Shown: positions 34,851 through 44,178, counted from the stretch's first letter. The stretch is DNA of 64,000 nt from Desulfurobacterium thermolithotrophum DSM 11699 (GCF_000191045.1 NC_015185.1:750501-814500); one strand, 5' to 3'. A program made the numbers and translations. The notes: a model not told the origin generated them from the sequence alone.

Positions 34851-36038
34851 ATGAACGTTTTTGAGAAGACAGAGAATTTTGTAATGAAAACTTACAACAG
34901 ATTTTCCGTAAACTTTGTAAAGGGAGAAGGTTGTTGGCTTTATGATGATAAAGATAAAAAATACTTAGACATGTTAGCAGGGATTGCAGTTTGTAATCTT
35001 GGTCACTGCCATCCTACTGTATCGGATGCTATCTGTGAACAGGCAAGGAAGTTGATTCATGTTTCAAACCTTTTTCACATAGAGACTCAGGCAGAACTGG
35101 CAGAGCTCATCTGTAAAAACTCCTTTGGAGAAAAGGTTTTCTTCTGCAATAGTGGAGCAGAGGCAAACGAAGGAGCTATAAAGCTTGCAAGAAGATACGG
35201 AACAGAAAAAAATCCAGAAAAGTACGAAATAGTAGCTTTTAGACAATCTTTCCACGGCAGGACAATGGCAGCAGTTTCTATAACTGGCCAGGGAAAGTAC
35301 AATGAAGGTTTTGGTCCTATGTTGAGAGGAGTCAAGTTTGCTGAATTTAACAACCTTGACTCTGTCAAAGAGGTGGTTTCAGACAAAACTGCTGGAATAA
35401 TCGTTGAGCCAATTCAGGGTGAAGGTGGAATTGTTCCTGCTGATAAAGACTTTTTATTAGGACTGAGAAAAATTGCAGATGAGATAGATGCTATTCTCAT
35501 ATTTGACGAGGTTCAGACAGGAATAGGTAGGACAGGAAAGCTCTTTGCCTATCAGCACTACGGTATTGAACCAGATGTAATGACACTTGCCAAAGCTCTT
35601 GGGAACGGCGTTCCAATTGGGGCAATAGTTGCAAAAGGTAAAGCAGCAGATGTTTTAAAACCTGGACTTCATGCTTCAACTTTTGGTGGTAATCCCCTTG
35701 CTACAAGAGCAGGTATTGAGGTTATAAAGATTGTTTCAGATGAAGAATTTTTAAAAGAAGTGGAAAGAAAAGGAAAATATCTTGCAAAAAAGCTTGAAGA
35801 ACTTAAAGGAGAATTTTCTGAGATAATTAACTTTGTAAGGGGTAAAGGATTGATGTTAGGAGCTGTTTGCAAAATACCCTGTAGTGACATAGTGAAGTTA
35901 GCTCTTGAAAAAGGACTTATTATTAATTGTACGGCAGGAAATGTTTTAAGATTTGTTCCTCCTCTTGTTATAACAGAGGATGAAATAGATTACGGAATAA
36001 AAATTCTTAAAGAGGTTTTAAAAGAGCATGCAAGTTAA
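34851..36038 (+). CDS. argD: Acetylornithine aminotransferase
   Basis: PLP-dependent class III aminotransferase, 395 residues. NSGAEANEGAIKLARRYG near 98, FHGRTMAAVSITGQ near 135, FDEVQTGIGRTGKLFA near 215, PLP lysine in MTLAKALGNGVPIGA near 246 and FGGNPLATRAG near 277. Arginine biosynthesis. Preceded by GAGGGAAG. The following unknown gene begins inside its last codons. Confidence 0.92.
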   Translation: MNVFEKTENFVMKTYNRFSVNFVKGEGCWLYDDKDKKYLDMLAGIAVCNLGHCHPTVSDAICEQARKLIHVSNLFHIETQAELAELICKNSFGEKVFFCNSGAEANEGAIKLARRYGTEKNPEKYEIVAFRQSFHGRTMAAVSITGQGKYNEGFGPMLRGVKFAEFNNLDSVKEVVSDKTAGIIVEPIQGEGGIVPADKDFLLGLRKIADEIDAILIFDEVQTGIGRTGKLFAYQHYGIEPDVMTLAKALGNGVPIGAIVAKGKAADVLKPGLHASTFGGNPLATRAGIEVIKIVSDEEFLKEVERKGKYLAKKLEELKGEFSEIINFVRGKGLMLGAVCKIPCSDIVKLALEKGLIINCTAGNVLRFVPPLVITEDEIDYGIKILKEVLKEHAS

Positions 36039-37761
36039 AGAAACGACTACATATACTCTCTTTGAACTTGACGAGCTCCGTCAGGAGCTTGTCATTGACT
36101 CTCTTAATTTCTTTATAAATAAGGTAAAAAAACTCAATCCATCTCTTTCTGCTATCTATCCAGCAGATCCTATAGCTTTACCTTTTTCAATGTATTTATC
36201 AGACAAACTTTCTATTCCAATAAAGACAGAAAAGTTTCTAAATAGAAGCGATAGAATTCTCATGGTTTTCTCATACATGCCTTTTAAGTATTTAACAGAT
36301 ACGTATCTAGACGAAAAAATTAGAATTTTTAGGAAAAGTTTTCCTTATTCTCCTTCTCTTTTAATTGCTTCAAGCGAAAAAGCTGAAAATGTTGATTTTC
36401 AGCTAATCAAGGTTAAAAAACTTCAGAGAATAAACTCCTATAGATTTTTAACAGAAGGTTTTAAAAACTTCTATTTTCCTTTAGAAGGAGAATTCATCCA
36501 CTTTACGCAAACCCTTTGGGATCTTTCGAAGAAAGAAATAAAAACCTTTGAAAAGGCTAAAAGAATTAGAGACAGTGCACAAAAGTACTTAAGAGAAGAA
36601 GTTATTAAATTAGAACCTGTTGAAAACTATATAGAAATAGCAATTTGGGAAAAATTTCAGAAAAATCTCCTCGTAATTCCTCAAAAAAGAGAAAAAGAAG
36701 AGGAGTCTTTCAGCTTAAAAATTGAAAAACTAATTCAAGTATCGGACAGTATTTTAAATTCTGCAGTTACTTCCCTTCTTGAATATCTTGCTCAAAGTTT
36801 TGAATATATTTTTCCTACACATCTTGCATACTCAAACTTAGAAATAATTGAAAGAAGAGGAATTACTATTATTCCTAAGGTTACACAGGTTATGGATGGT
36901 GTGGATGTAAAATTGGAAATTATTTTAAAAAGTGAAAACATAGAAACCGATTTTAAAAAGTTAATCGCAGCTTTAAAGGATACTTTAAAAATTTTCTTTG
37001 AAGAAATTTTTAAAAAAGAAGCATTCAGACCATCCATGGATTCTATAGTGGAAAAAGAAACAAGTAAAGCAATCGTTTATCTTAACTGGTTTTTAGATAG
37101 AGAAATGATTGAAACTTTGTATAAAAAGATAAATAGAAAGTGGTTGTTAACTCGACTTTACTATCGTAAACAGCTAAAGTCAAAGTTAAGAGAGTTTTTT
37201 AAACTACTAAAGGAATTTAGATTTTCTCCTGAAAACTTAGAAACTCTTTTTTCTTCTCTAGAATCTCTTTGGAAGAAAAATTATCTAATTGTAAAGCTTT
37301 ATTCAAAAGAGATAAAGAATTTGTTTGAGAAGAAAAACTTATGGCCTCTTATAGGTGTTTATGGTCTTAAATTGGAAAATGCAAATTCTTCACAGTTAAA
37401 AGAACTTTTACACTTCCTTCTTTCCTTAAAGAACTACGAAAACCTTCATCAATTCTTAGCAAAGGAAAATAGATATTTTGTTCCGGTTAAGACAAAAAGG
37501 ATATATAGACCAAACTGGGAAAGGGTAATTAGAGAAAAACAGGACATTTACCTGAAAGCAGAACCTCTTAATCCTCAAAGTCCTGTTACTTACACTTTAC
37601 ACTCTGAAGATGGTAAGTTTTTAGGAGTAATTCCAGAGATAATAGCCCATTATATTACTGCAAAAGAAACCACAGGTAAAACTATTAAGTGTCGGGAGCT
37701 CTATTTTGACCCTGACATCTTTTCAGATACCTCTTACTGGGTAGAGATAGAATGTCTTTGA
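36028..37761 (+). CDS. Large uncharacterised protein
   Basis: 577 residues, no family recognised. Start ATG 36028 overlaps the argD stop by 11 bases, and the end overlaps the ABC ATPase gene by 10 bases, so it is a real coupled gene. N-terminal 110 residues look alpha/beta (AIYPADPIALPFSMYLSDKL, DRILMVFSYMPFKY). The middle is helical and rich in K, E, F, L. The last 80 residues include IYRPNWERVIREKQDIYLKAE and a beta-rich end. No signal peptide or membrane segment. Possibly specific to this lineage. Confidence 0.7.
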   Translation: MQVKETTTYTLFELDELRQELVIDSLNFFINKVKKLNPSLSAIYPADPIALPFSMYLSDKLSIPIKTEKFLNRSDRILMVFSYMPFKYLTDTYLDEKIRIFRKSFPYSPSLLIASSEKAENVDFQLIKVKKLQRINSYRFLTEGFKNFYFPLEGEFIHFTQTLWDLSKKEIKTFEKAKRIRDSAQKYLREEVIKLEPVENYIEIAIWEKFQKNLLVIPQKREKEEESFSLKIEKLIQVSDSILNSAVTSLLEYLAQSFEYIFPTHLAYSNLEIIERRGITIIPKVTQVMDGVDVKLEIILKSENIETDFKKLIAALKDTLKIFFEEIFKKEAFRPSMDSIVEKETSKAIVYLNWFLDREMIETLYKKINRKWLLTRLYYRKQLKSKLREFFKLLKEFRFSPENLETLFSSLESLWKKNYLIVKLYSKEIKNLFEKKNLWPLIGVYGLKLENANSSQLKELLHFLLSLKNYENLHQFLAKENRYFVPVKTKRIYRPNWERVIREKQDIYLKAEPLNPQSPVTYTLHSEDGKFLGVIPEIIAHYITAKETTGKTIKCRELYFDPDIFSDTSYWVEIECL

Positions 37762-38693
37762 TAGTTGAGAATTTATCTATTAGAACAAACCAATTTCAAA
37801 TTGTTAAAGATGCTTTTTTTAAAGTAGAAAAGGGAGAAAGAGTTGCAGTAGTTGGGGAAAGCGGAAGTGGAAAATCTATCACAGCTCTTTCTATTTTAAA
37901 GCTTCTTCCGGAAAACTTAAAAGTTAGTGGAAAAATAGAAGTGGACGGTACAAATGTTAATTCCCTTAAAGGCGAAAAATTAAGAAAGTTCCGCTGGAAT
38001 AAAGTTTCAATGGTTTTTCAAGATCCTTCCGCTTCTCTTAATCCATTGATGAAGATAAAAGATCAAATGGGAGAAGCTCTTTTATACCATAAAAAAGTTG
38101 AAAAAAAGGAAGTAGATAAAAAAGTCGTGGAACTTCTAAGACTAGTTGAAATTCCAGAACCTGAAGAAAGGATAAATGCTTATCCTCACCATCTTTCCGG
38201 TGGACTTAAGCAAAGAGTTGCAATAGCAATGGCTCTTGCCTGTAATCCAGATTACATCCTTGCTGATGAACCAACAACTGCTCTTGACGTTACAGTTCAA
38301 TCAAAGATTTTAGAACTACTAGAAAAGCTCTCTATCAAGAAAAGTACAGGTATTCTTCTTATCACTCATGACATGGGAGTTGTTGCTGAATTTTCACAAA
38401 AAGTCTTTGTAATGTATGCAGGTTATACTGTTGAAGCTGGGAAAACAGAAGATATATTCAAAAGTCCCCTTCATCCTTATACTAAAGGGCTTATAGAATG
38501 TTCACCTATTTTAAATGGCGGGAAAAAAAGGAAACTTTTTTATATTCCTGGTAATGTTCCTGAGCCTTCAGAAAAAATCATTGGCTGCCCTTTTCATCCA
38601 AGATGCCCTGAAGCAAAGGAAATCTGTAGAAGAAACATACCTCCTATTTTAGAGATAAATGATAGAAAGGTAAGATGCTTTCTTTACTTTTAA
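37752..38693 (+). CDS. ABC transporter ATP-binding protein, oligopeptide (DppD/OppD) type
   Basis: 313 residues. Walker A GESGSGKSITALS near residue 36, Q-loop VFQDPSASLNPLM near 90, signature LSGGLKQRVAIAMAL near 148, Walker B ILADEPTTALDVTVQ near 170 and H-loop LLITHDMG near 202. The C-terminal oligo_HPY part has GCPFHPRCPEAKEICRR, with a cysteine cluster. No permease or binding protein gene is adjacent. Nickel/peptide import is possible, which would suit two hydrogenases, but this is only inference. Confidence 0.85.
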   Translation: MSLIVENLSIRTNQFQIVKDAFFKVEKGERVAVVGESGSGKSITALSILKLLPENLKVSGKIEVDGTNVNSLKGEKLRKFRWNKVSMVFQDPSASLNPLMKIKDQMGEALLYHKKVEKKEVDKKVVELLRLVEIPEPEERINAYPHHLSGGLKQRVAIAMALACNPDYILADEPTTALDVTVQSKILELLEKLSIKKSTGILLITHDMGVVAEFSQKVFVMYAGYTVEAGKTEDIFKSPLHPYTKGLIECSPILNGGKKRKLFYIPGNVPEPSEKIIGCPFHPRCPEAKEICRRNIPPILEINDRKVRCFLYF

Positions 38694-40441
38694 GAGCTCC
38701 AATCTCTTATTTTTTCTAAAACTTCCTTAGCTACCTTTCTTGGTATTCCTATTTTTACAAGTTCTTCTATACTTGCTTCTGCAAGTTCTTTAATATCTGG
38801 ATAAAATTTTTCAAGAAGTTTTTTTCTCTTTGTTCCAATTCCTTTAATATCATCAAGTACACTTTTGACCATTAAACTATTTCTTAATTTTCGGTTGAAA
38901 GTTATTGCAAAACGATGTGCCTCATCCCTTAAACTGGTAAAGAACCTAAAGAGATATGGATATTTTTTTGTTTCTACAACTTCTCCATCATCTGTATAAA
39001 CGATTTCTTCTCTTTTTGCAATAGAAAAGACTCTGAAATCAAGTCCTAATGAATCACGTACCTTTAGTGCAACGTTAAGTTGTCCAATTCCCCCATCAAT
39101 TAAAACTAAATTAGGTCTTTTTACTTCTCCCTTTTTTATTCTTTTAAAACGTCTTGTCAAAACCTCTTCTAAAAAACCATAGTCGTTAATCCCTTTAACA
39201 TTTTTTATCTTGTATCTTCTGTAATCTTTCTTTACAAACTCTCCTTTTTCCCAAACAATACAGGCCCCAACACTTGCCGTTCCTTGAAGCGAAGAATTGT
39301 CAAAAACTTCTACCCTTTCAGGAAAAGTATCCAAGAACACACTTTCGTACTCAAATTTAAGTTTTTCTAAATTAAGATTTGTTCTTGCTATCGACCTATT
39401 TTTCTTAACTAATTGAAGTACCTTTTCTGGAATTTCTTTAACAGAAAATTCATTTCCAAGATAATGAAAATTAGCAAAAATCTCTTTTGGCGGATTTTCT
39501 TCTTCGTAAGTTCCTTTAATCCAAATTGTTCCTACTATACTTTCGTCTATTTGCTCTAACCTATAATTAGAAAACTCCAAAAGTAAGTTTTCATCCCACG
39601 GATCTAAGGGATCAAATTGAAAGTTTTCTTTCCCATAGAGAATACCATTTCTAACTGTTAACTTAACACCCGAAAAGATTCCATTGTTCCTTTCAATATA
39701 AAATACATCGCAGCTTGGATAATTTTCAAAGAAAATAGAACCTTTCTCGTAGATATCCTTTATAGCTATAAGTTGATCTCTAAGTATGGCAGCTTTTTCA
39801 AATTGTAAGTTTTCAGCTGCTTTTTCTATTTCACTGTAAAGCTTATTTATGTGGTTTTTGACGTTTCCCGTTAAAAAAGACAGAGCTCCCTCAACCTGTT
39901 TTCTATAGTCTTTTTTAGAAACGTAATTACAACAAGGAGCAGTACACATTTCTATGTAGTATTGAAGACAAGGCTTTGAGCGATTTAGCAATTCTTTGCA
40001 TTTTCTTAACTTAAAAACTTTGTGAATTAAATCCTTTAGATTTCGAGCATTTTTAGGAGGAACAAAAGGTCCAAACTTCTTTCCCTTCAAACAGTCTTTT
40101 TTTCTTACGATTTTTACTGTGGGAAATTCTTCATCGGTAAGAACAAGATATGGATAACTTTTATCATCTTTTAGAAGAACGTTAAACTTTGGAAGATATT
40201 TCTTTATTAATTCCGCTTCTAATGTAAGCGCTTCTTTTTCATTTTTAACAACTATATAATCGAAATCTACAGCGTTTTTAGTAATCTTATAACTCTTTTC
40301 ATTCGGATTTGTGCAATTGATATGAGTGGAAAGGCGATTTTTTAAAGATTTTGCCTTTCCAACATAAATAACCTTTCCGCTTTTATCCTTAAAAAAGTAA
40401 ACTCCAGGAGCATCCGGAACAGTCTGTAACTTTTCCCTCAT
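38690..40441 (-). CDS. uvrC: Excinuclease ABC subunit C
   Basis: Dual-incision nuclease of nucleotide excision repair. 583 residues. GIY-YIG domain APGVYFFKDKSGKVIYVGKAK at 11-31, cysteine group around CKELLNRSKPC...CTAPCC near 150-170, UVR motif ENLQFEKAAILRDQL near 215, RNase H-like domain VFDNSSLQGTASVG near 385 and LIDGGIGQLN near 447, and tandem HhH at the C-terminus. Shares 4 bases with the upstream gene and converges with the ABC ATPase (4-base overlap). Confidence 0.95.
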   Translation of the reverse strand: MREKLQTVPDAPGVYFFKDKSGKVIYVGKAKSLKNRLSTHINCTNPNEKSYKITKNAVDFDYIVVKNEKEALTLEAELIKKYLPKFNVLLKDDKSYPYLVLTDEEFPTVKIVRKKDCLKGKKFGPFVPPKNARNLKDLIHKVFKLRKCKELLNRSKPCLQYYIEMCTAPCCNYVSKKDYRKQVEGALSFLTGNVKNHINKLYSEIEKAAENLQFEKAAILRDQLIAIKDIYEKGSIFFENYPSCDVFYIERNNGIFSGVKLTVRNGILYGKENFQFDPLDPWDENLLLEFSNYRLEQIDESIVGTIWIKGTYEEENPPKEIFANFHYLGNEFSVKEIPEKVLQLVKKNRSIARTNLNLEKLKFEYESVFLDTFPERVEVFDNSSLQGTASVGACIVWEKGEFVKKDYRRYKIKNVKGINDYGFLEEVLTRRFKRIKKGEVKRPNLVLIDGGIGQLNVALKVRDSLGLDFRVFSIAKREEIVYTDDGEVVETKKYPYLFRFFTSLRDEAHRFAITFNRKLRNSLMVKSVLDDIKGIGTKRKKLLEKFYPDIKELAEASIEELVKIGIPRKVAKEVLEKIRDWSS

Positions 40442-41100
40442 CGCTCCTTAAAAGTAGCACAGGAAGTAGGAGTTTCATGAATAGAAACTTTAGAACATTT
40501 TATCCCAAGAGGTTTTATATTCTCGCTTACAAAGTAAAAAAAGAATCTTGCAAGATTTTCAGAAGTCGGAGAACCACTAAAAAGAGATATTCCGTCAAGA
40601 AGTCGCTGATAGAAATCGGCTTCTACTGAGTCAGAATCCGATCTAAAGTTTTGAAACGAAAAATATTTGTAACTTTTAATTTCTGATAAATCTACTTCTC
40701 TAATTGTTAGTTTTTTTATGCGATAGTTTTCATCAACCGCTACAACATCAACTTCTGTTTTTTTTCCATCAATTTGTGGAATAACTAATTTTTCACTTTT
40801 CATAAGTCCTAATTTTGTAAAGAAAAGATGTAATGCTGGATCATCCATTCCAAGTATTAATTTATGGTCAAAACAGCTATCTACAAAACTTTTTAGCCAA
40901 GATAAATGTCCAAAGTCTGTAACCATTTGAGAAAAATCAAGATTTTCAGATTTTAAGTAAACAACAAGTCTATAGTTATGACCGTGACCTGGAAGTCTTC
41001 TACACTTCGGATAGGTATTTTTTGTCCACTCAGGATTAAGTTTTTGTGAGTAAACAGAATGTGCTGCTGAAAACTCAATTACTTTTGAAATCTCAAACAT
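40438..41100 (-). CDS. 6-pyruvoyltetrahydropterin synthase/QueD-family protein with insertion
   Basis: 220 residues. Zinc histidines in SAAHSVY (His 14) and PGHGHNY (His 39 and 41), catalytic cysteine in PKCRRLPG, FGHLSWLKSFVDSCFDHKLIL near 83, and the C-terminal pterin motif IHETPTSCATF. QueD enzymes are usually 120-150 residues. The additional 70 or so residues between FDHKLIL and SPTSENLARF look like an inserted alpha/beta segment. Role: queuosine precursor or pterin synthesis. Its ribosome site AGGAG is the exit end of IS D2. Confidence 0.8.
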   Translation of the reverse strand: MFEISKVIEFSAAHSVYSQKLNPEWTKNTYPKCRRLPGHGHNYRLVVYLKSENLDFSQMVTDFGHLSWLKSFVDSCFDHKLILGMDDPALHLFFTKLGLMKSEKLVIPQIDGKKTEVDVVAVDENYRIKKLTIREVDLSEIKSYKYFSFQNFRSDSDSVEADFYQRLLDGISLFSGSPTSENLARFFFYFVSENIKPLGIKCSKVSIHETPTSCATFKER

Positions 41101-41121
41101 ATCTTACTCCTATGAAAGATG

Positions 41122-42222
41122 TCAACCCCCAACACAGAGGTTGCATTTATTTTCAACAAAATCCATAAATTGCCTTCTCTCTCTCAAAACTGCGAACATT
41201 ACTTTAACCAATTTCCTCGCCGCAGCTATCAGCGCTTTCTTCTTCTCTAAACCTTTCTTAACTAACCCTTCGTAAAATCTTTTAACTGAATTGTCTAACT
41301 TGCTGTTCAATAACGCTCTCGTAGCCTGGATAATCTTGTTCCTCGTTCTGCTGTCCCCTTTCTTTGTTATCCTTCCATTTCTAACTTCGTCTCCACTGCT
41401 ATTAACACGAGGAACAAGTCCAAAATAAGCCGCTACCTTGTCTCCGTTTTCAAACCTCTCTTCGTTACATACGGCAGATATAAAGGCTATAGCTACTATA
41501 TCTCCTACTCCAGGTATGCTTTTTAGAAGTTCTACTTTTCCCTTAAGCTCCTCATCTTCTCCTATAAAACTCTTGATATCTTCTTCTGTCTCTCTTATCT
41601 TATCTGTTAAGTATTCTATTGTTTCTATTTGCCTCCATATCGTTTCTCGTAATGACGGAGGCACTTTCTTCTTCGTTTCTTCCTTTATCCTTTCCATCCC
41701 TTTCTTCGTGGTGAGTTCTCTCTTGTTTGTCTTTATCCCATATTCAAGCAATAGGCTATGAAGTCTGTTAATTACCCCTTTTCTCATATCTACAAAGCTA
41801 TCTCTCTCTTTCATCTTTATCCTTAGCTCTTTTTCTTTTCTCGTCGGGACGTAAACTGTCGGAAGTAAGCCCATTTCATAGTAAATGGCTATCGTTTCTG
41901 CATCTATCCTGTCGTTTTTAGCACTGTTAACACCTTTTAGAATGTTCTTAAATTTGTTAGTGTTAACGTAAGTTATTTCATCAACGCAGTTCCTTATCTC
42001 CTCCGTAAAAAATGTTACTCCTGTTAAGGTTTCTACCGCAACTTTTACTGAATATCCTTTTTTCCTAAAAGTTGTTAGGTGATTTTTAAATTTCTCTAAC
42101 TCTTCTGCTTCGTACTTCTTGGTATTAAGTATCCCTGTCAGACAATCTAAATAAGCTGCTGTAAAGCTGTTTTTGTGGTAGTCCACTCCGACATACAGTG
42201 TTTTCTCTACCTTCTCCTTCAT
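41122..42222 (-). CDS. IS110-family transposase/recombinase (D2)
   Basis: 366 residues from ATG 42222 (MKEKVEKTLYVGVDYHK), preceded by GGGGGTAG. N-terminal RuvC-like DEDD domain: D in YVGVDYHKNS near 10, E in VAVETLTGVTFF near 60, and NDRIDAETIA with paired acids near 108. The coiled linker spans about 150-230. C-terminal Transposase_20 domain with LLKSIPGVGDIVAIAFISAV near 245 and YFGLVPRVNSSGDEVRNG near 275, where the SSG serines are candidates for the catalytic Ser. The frame is open upstream to 42429, but that part overlaps the structured RNA leader and lacks an SD. Confidence 0.9.
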   Translation of the reverse strand: MKEKVEKTLYVGVDYHKNSFTAAYLDCLTGILNTKKYEAEELEKFKNHLTTFRKKGYSVKVAVETLTGVTFFTEEIRNCVDEITYVNTNKFKNILKGVNSAKNDRIDAETIAIYYEMGLLPTVYVPTRKEKELRIKMKERDSFVDMRKGVINRLHSLLLEYGIKTNKRELTTKKGMERIKEETKKKVPPSLRETIWRQIETIEYLTDKIRETEEDIKSFIGEDEELKGKVELLKSIPGVGDIVAIAFISAVCNEERFENGDKVAAYFGLVPRVNSSGDEVRNGRITKKGDSRTRNKIIQATRALLNSKLDNSVKRFYEGLVKKGLEKKKALIAAARKLVKVMFAVLRERRQFMDFVENKCNLCVGG

Positions 42223-42441
42223 CTCTACCCCCTGATATGTTTTGTGTTTTGCAACCTCTGCTTCGGGACTATTCCCATACTCCAATACGGCGCTTCCCGC
42301 CACTATAATTAGCCGGCAGGAGGCATCGGCTAATCTCCACGCACGGGGCTTATTCCCCAGGGAAAAATCCAGCCTCCTGCCTTTAAAGGTTGCCTCTTTA
42401 CTATAGTCCCGAATTTCAGGGGGTGACATCTTTTATATCAT
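42223..42441 (-). ncRNA. Candidate bridge RNA (5' leader of IS D2)
   Basis: Same sequence as the D1 leader, including the closing 11-bp stem and the GGCAGGAGGC/GCCTCCTGCC stem. Located between the element left end and the transposase ATG, as in bridge-RNA IS110 elements. Extent estimated. Confidence 0.6.
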
Positions 42442-43014
42442 CTCCTTTTCTGGATAGAAATTTATAAATGTAACAAGAGTAGTACCATATCCTCTACGTT
42501 CTACAATCCATTTTTCATCATCTGGAAGAAATGGTGCATTTTTTGGCTCCTCAAGGATTAAAAGTCCATCTTCATCAAGAAGATCGAAGTTTTTTACCAT
42601 ATTTACAATTCTTGTGTAAAAACCCTTTTCATAGGGAGGATCTGCGTAAATAAAATCAAACTTTTCACCTCTTTTGGCAAGCTTCTTTAGTGCATTAACA
42701 TAGTCATCACAGATTATCTCGTATTTTCCTCTTTCTACACCAAGCTTTCTCAAGTTTTCTTCTATTAGATTACAGAACCTCTTATCATTTTCTACGAAAA
42801 CGACCTTTTTTGCTCCTCTACTTATGGCTTCTATACCAACATTTCCTGTACCTGCAAAGAGATCAAGAAATTTAACTCCTTCAAGATAATTATTGAGAAT
42901 AGAAAAAACAGATTCTTTAACCCGTTCAGTTGTTGGTCTTAAAAGCTTCGTATCAGAACGTTTAGGAAGCGATTTTATTCTCCTTCCTTTATACTTTCCA
43001 CCAATTATTCTCAT
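42433..43014 (-). CDS. rsmD: 16S rRNA m2G966 methyltransferase RsmD
   Basis: 193 residues. SAM-binding FLDLFAGTGNVGIEAISRGAK near 48, catalytic DPPYEKGFY near 128 and N-terminal MRIIGGKYKGRRI with RPTTERVKESVFSIL are diagnostic. The last two residues (MI) and the stop come from IS D2; the original gene would have ended ...PEKE. The element thus lengthens the protein by two residues without disrupting it. Confidence 0.92.
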   Translation of the reverse strand: MRIIGGKYKGRRIKSLPKRSDTKLLRPTTERVKESVFSILNNYLEGVKFLDLFAGTGNVGIEAISRGAKKVVFVENDKRFCNLIEENLRKLGVERGKYEIICDDYVNALKKLAKRGEKFDFIYADPPYEKGFYTRIVNMVKNFDLLDEDGLLILEEPKNAPFLPDDEKWIVERRGYGTTLVTFINFYPEKEMI

Positions 43015-43097
43015 TCTATTCTCCTAAAGTGTATTGATAGAAAATAAATTATGTCCTATAAGAAAGAAATGTTAATTTTTAAAAAAAGGAGAACAAG

Positions 43098-43718
43098 ATG
43101 AAAAAGATTTTGTCTTCACTTGTTTTAACTTTCTTTTTTGTAGCTCCAGCTTATGGGGACGGAAAATTAGATTCTTTTTTAGAAAAACTAAAGTCTATAA
43201 AAACACTAAAGATTGTCTTTTCCCAGGAAACTAAACTTCCTGTAGCTGGGGACACTGTTGATCTTTACGGTGGTGTTATTTATTATGAAAAACCATCAAA
43301 ATTTCGCTGGGAATATACAAAAGGAAGCGATATTTATCTTGTATCTAACGGAGAGTATTTAGAAACGGTTTTTCCTTCTGATAATCAGTGTCAGATAACA
43401 GAGCTTGACACTAAAAGTGAGCTCTTTCCCCTTTTTCAAATCTTAAACAATCCTGAAAACTTCAAAAAGCTTTTTAAAATTGTAAAAATTGAGGAAAGTC
43501 GAAATTTTGAAACTGTAGAGCTAAAACCAACTTATGAAAACTCTATCTTTGAGAAAATTATCCTCCTTATAGATAAAGACTGTAATCTAAAAGCTTTTAA
43601 AACTGTTCAAATAGACAAAACTTTTGCCACATACGTAATAAAGAGCTGGAAAGAAAACGTAAAACTTTCAGAAAACCTTTTTAAAATTACTCCCTGCTCT
43701 TTAAGTTCTTCAAAATAA
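43098..43718 (+). CDS. lolA: Outer-membrane lipoprotein carrier protein LolA
   Basis: 206 residues. Signal peptide MKKILSSLVLTFFFVAPAYG, then LDSFLEKLKSIKTLKIVFSQ, YYEKPSKFRWEYT near 62 and LVSNGEYLETVFPSDNQ near 78, typical of LolA, which carries lipoproteins across the periplasm. A Lol-type permease lies at the end of the window. Converges with exbB with a 32-base overlap. Confidence 0.85.
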   Translation: MKKILSSLVLTFFFVAPAYGDGKLDSFLEKLKSIKTLKIVFSQETKLPVAGDTVDLYGGVIYYEKPSKFRWEYTKGSDIYLVSNGEYLETVFPSDNQCQITELDTKSELFPLFQILNNPENFKKLFKIVKIEESRNFETVELKPTYENSIFEKIILLIDKDCNLKAFKTVQIDKTFATYVIKSWKENVKLSENLFKITPCSLSSSK

Positions 43719-44178
43719 GAACTTTAATTTCTGTTTTTGCCTTTTCGACTTTTCCGTTTAAGTAGTAGTAGTAAACAAGAGTGATAACTGCAACAAATAT
43801 ACCTAAAGCTGTTGCTTCAAGAGCTAATCCTATTCCTTTACTAACCTCAACTATATCAGAAACTCCTTTTTCTGCCATTGTTACAAATGACTCCATTATT
43901 CCTAGGACAGTTCCTAATAGTCCTAAAAGCGGCGAGGCAGTAATGGTAAAAGATAAAACTCCCTTTCCTCTTGTAAGCTTAGAAACAAAGGTGTGATAAT
44001 ATGTTTCTACTTCTGTTTCCTTTAAGCCTTCAGTATCCTTTAAAAGAAGTTTTTTCTCTGAAGGAAAGGCAAAGAGAAAATAAAGAAGTCTTTCTATAAA
44101 CACAACCGTTGCAATAAAAAGAAGAAAATATAATGCAAAGAAAACGGCCTTATGAGCAATTTCCATTGAGAAAGCCAA
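43687..44178 (-). CDS. exbB: ExbB/TolQ/MotA-family proton channel protein
   Basis: 163 residues from TTG 44178, which has GGAGG 5 bases upstream; the longer open frame upstream covers repeat DNA. Three membrane segments: AVFFALYFLLFIATVVFIERLLYFLF near 12, VLSFTITASPLLGLLGTVLGIMES near 70 and GIGLALEATALGIFVAVITLVYYYYL near 113. GLLGTVLGI and the second-last block are ExbB signatures. Divergent from exbD and tonB, an unusual arrangement because they normally form one operon. Confidence 0.82.
   Translation of the reverse strand: MAFSMEIAHKAVFFALYFLLFIATVVFIERLLYFLFAFPSEKKLLLKDTEGLKETEVETYYHTFVSKLTRGKGVLSFTITASPLLGLLGTVLGIMESFVTMAEKGVSDIVEVSKGIGLALEATALGIFVAVITLVYYYYLNGKVEKAKTEIKVLILKNLKSRE

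Larger units (their letters stand above)
41107..42446 (-). mobile_element. IS110-type element D, copy 2 (intact)
   Basis: Identical in layout to D1 without the nested IS. Bounded by AGGAG (minus strand) at 42442-42446 and 41107-41111. Restoring the site by removing the element and one AGGAG gives rsmD ending ...YPEKE-stop with AGGAG overlapping the last codons, and ATG of the pterin gene 7 bases later. Insertion thus occurred exactly in a Shine-Dalgarno. Confidence 0.9.

Noticed and set aside
42223-42429. 67-residue N-terminal extension of the IS110-type transposase
   Set aside because: No ribosome site before it, unlike the ATG at 42222, and the sequence forms long perfect stems expected of a bridge RNA.
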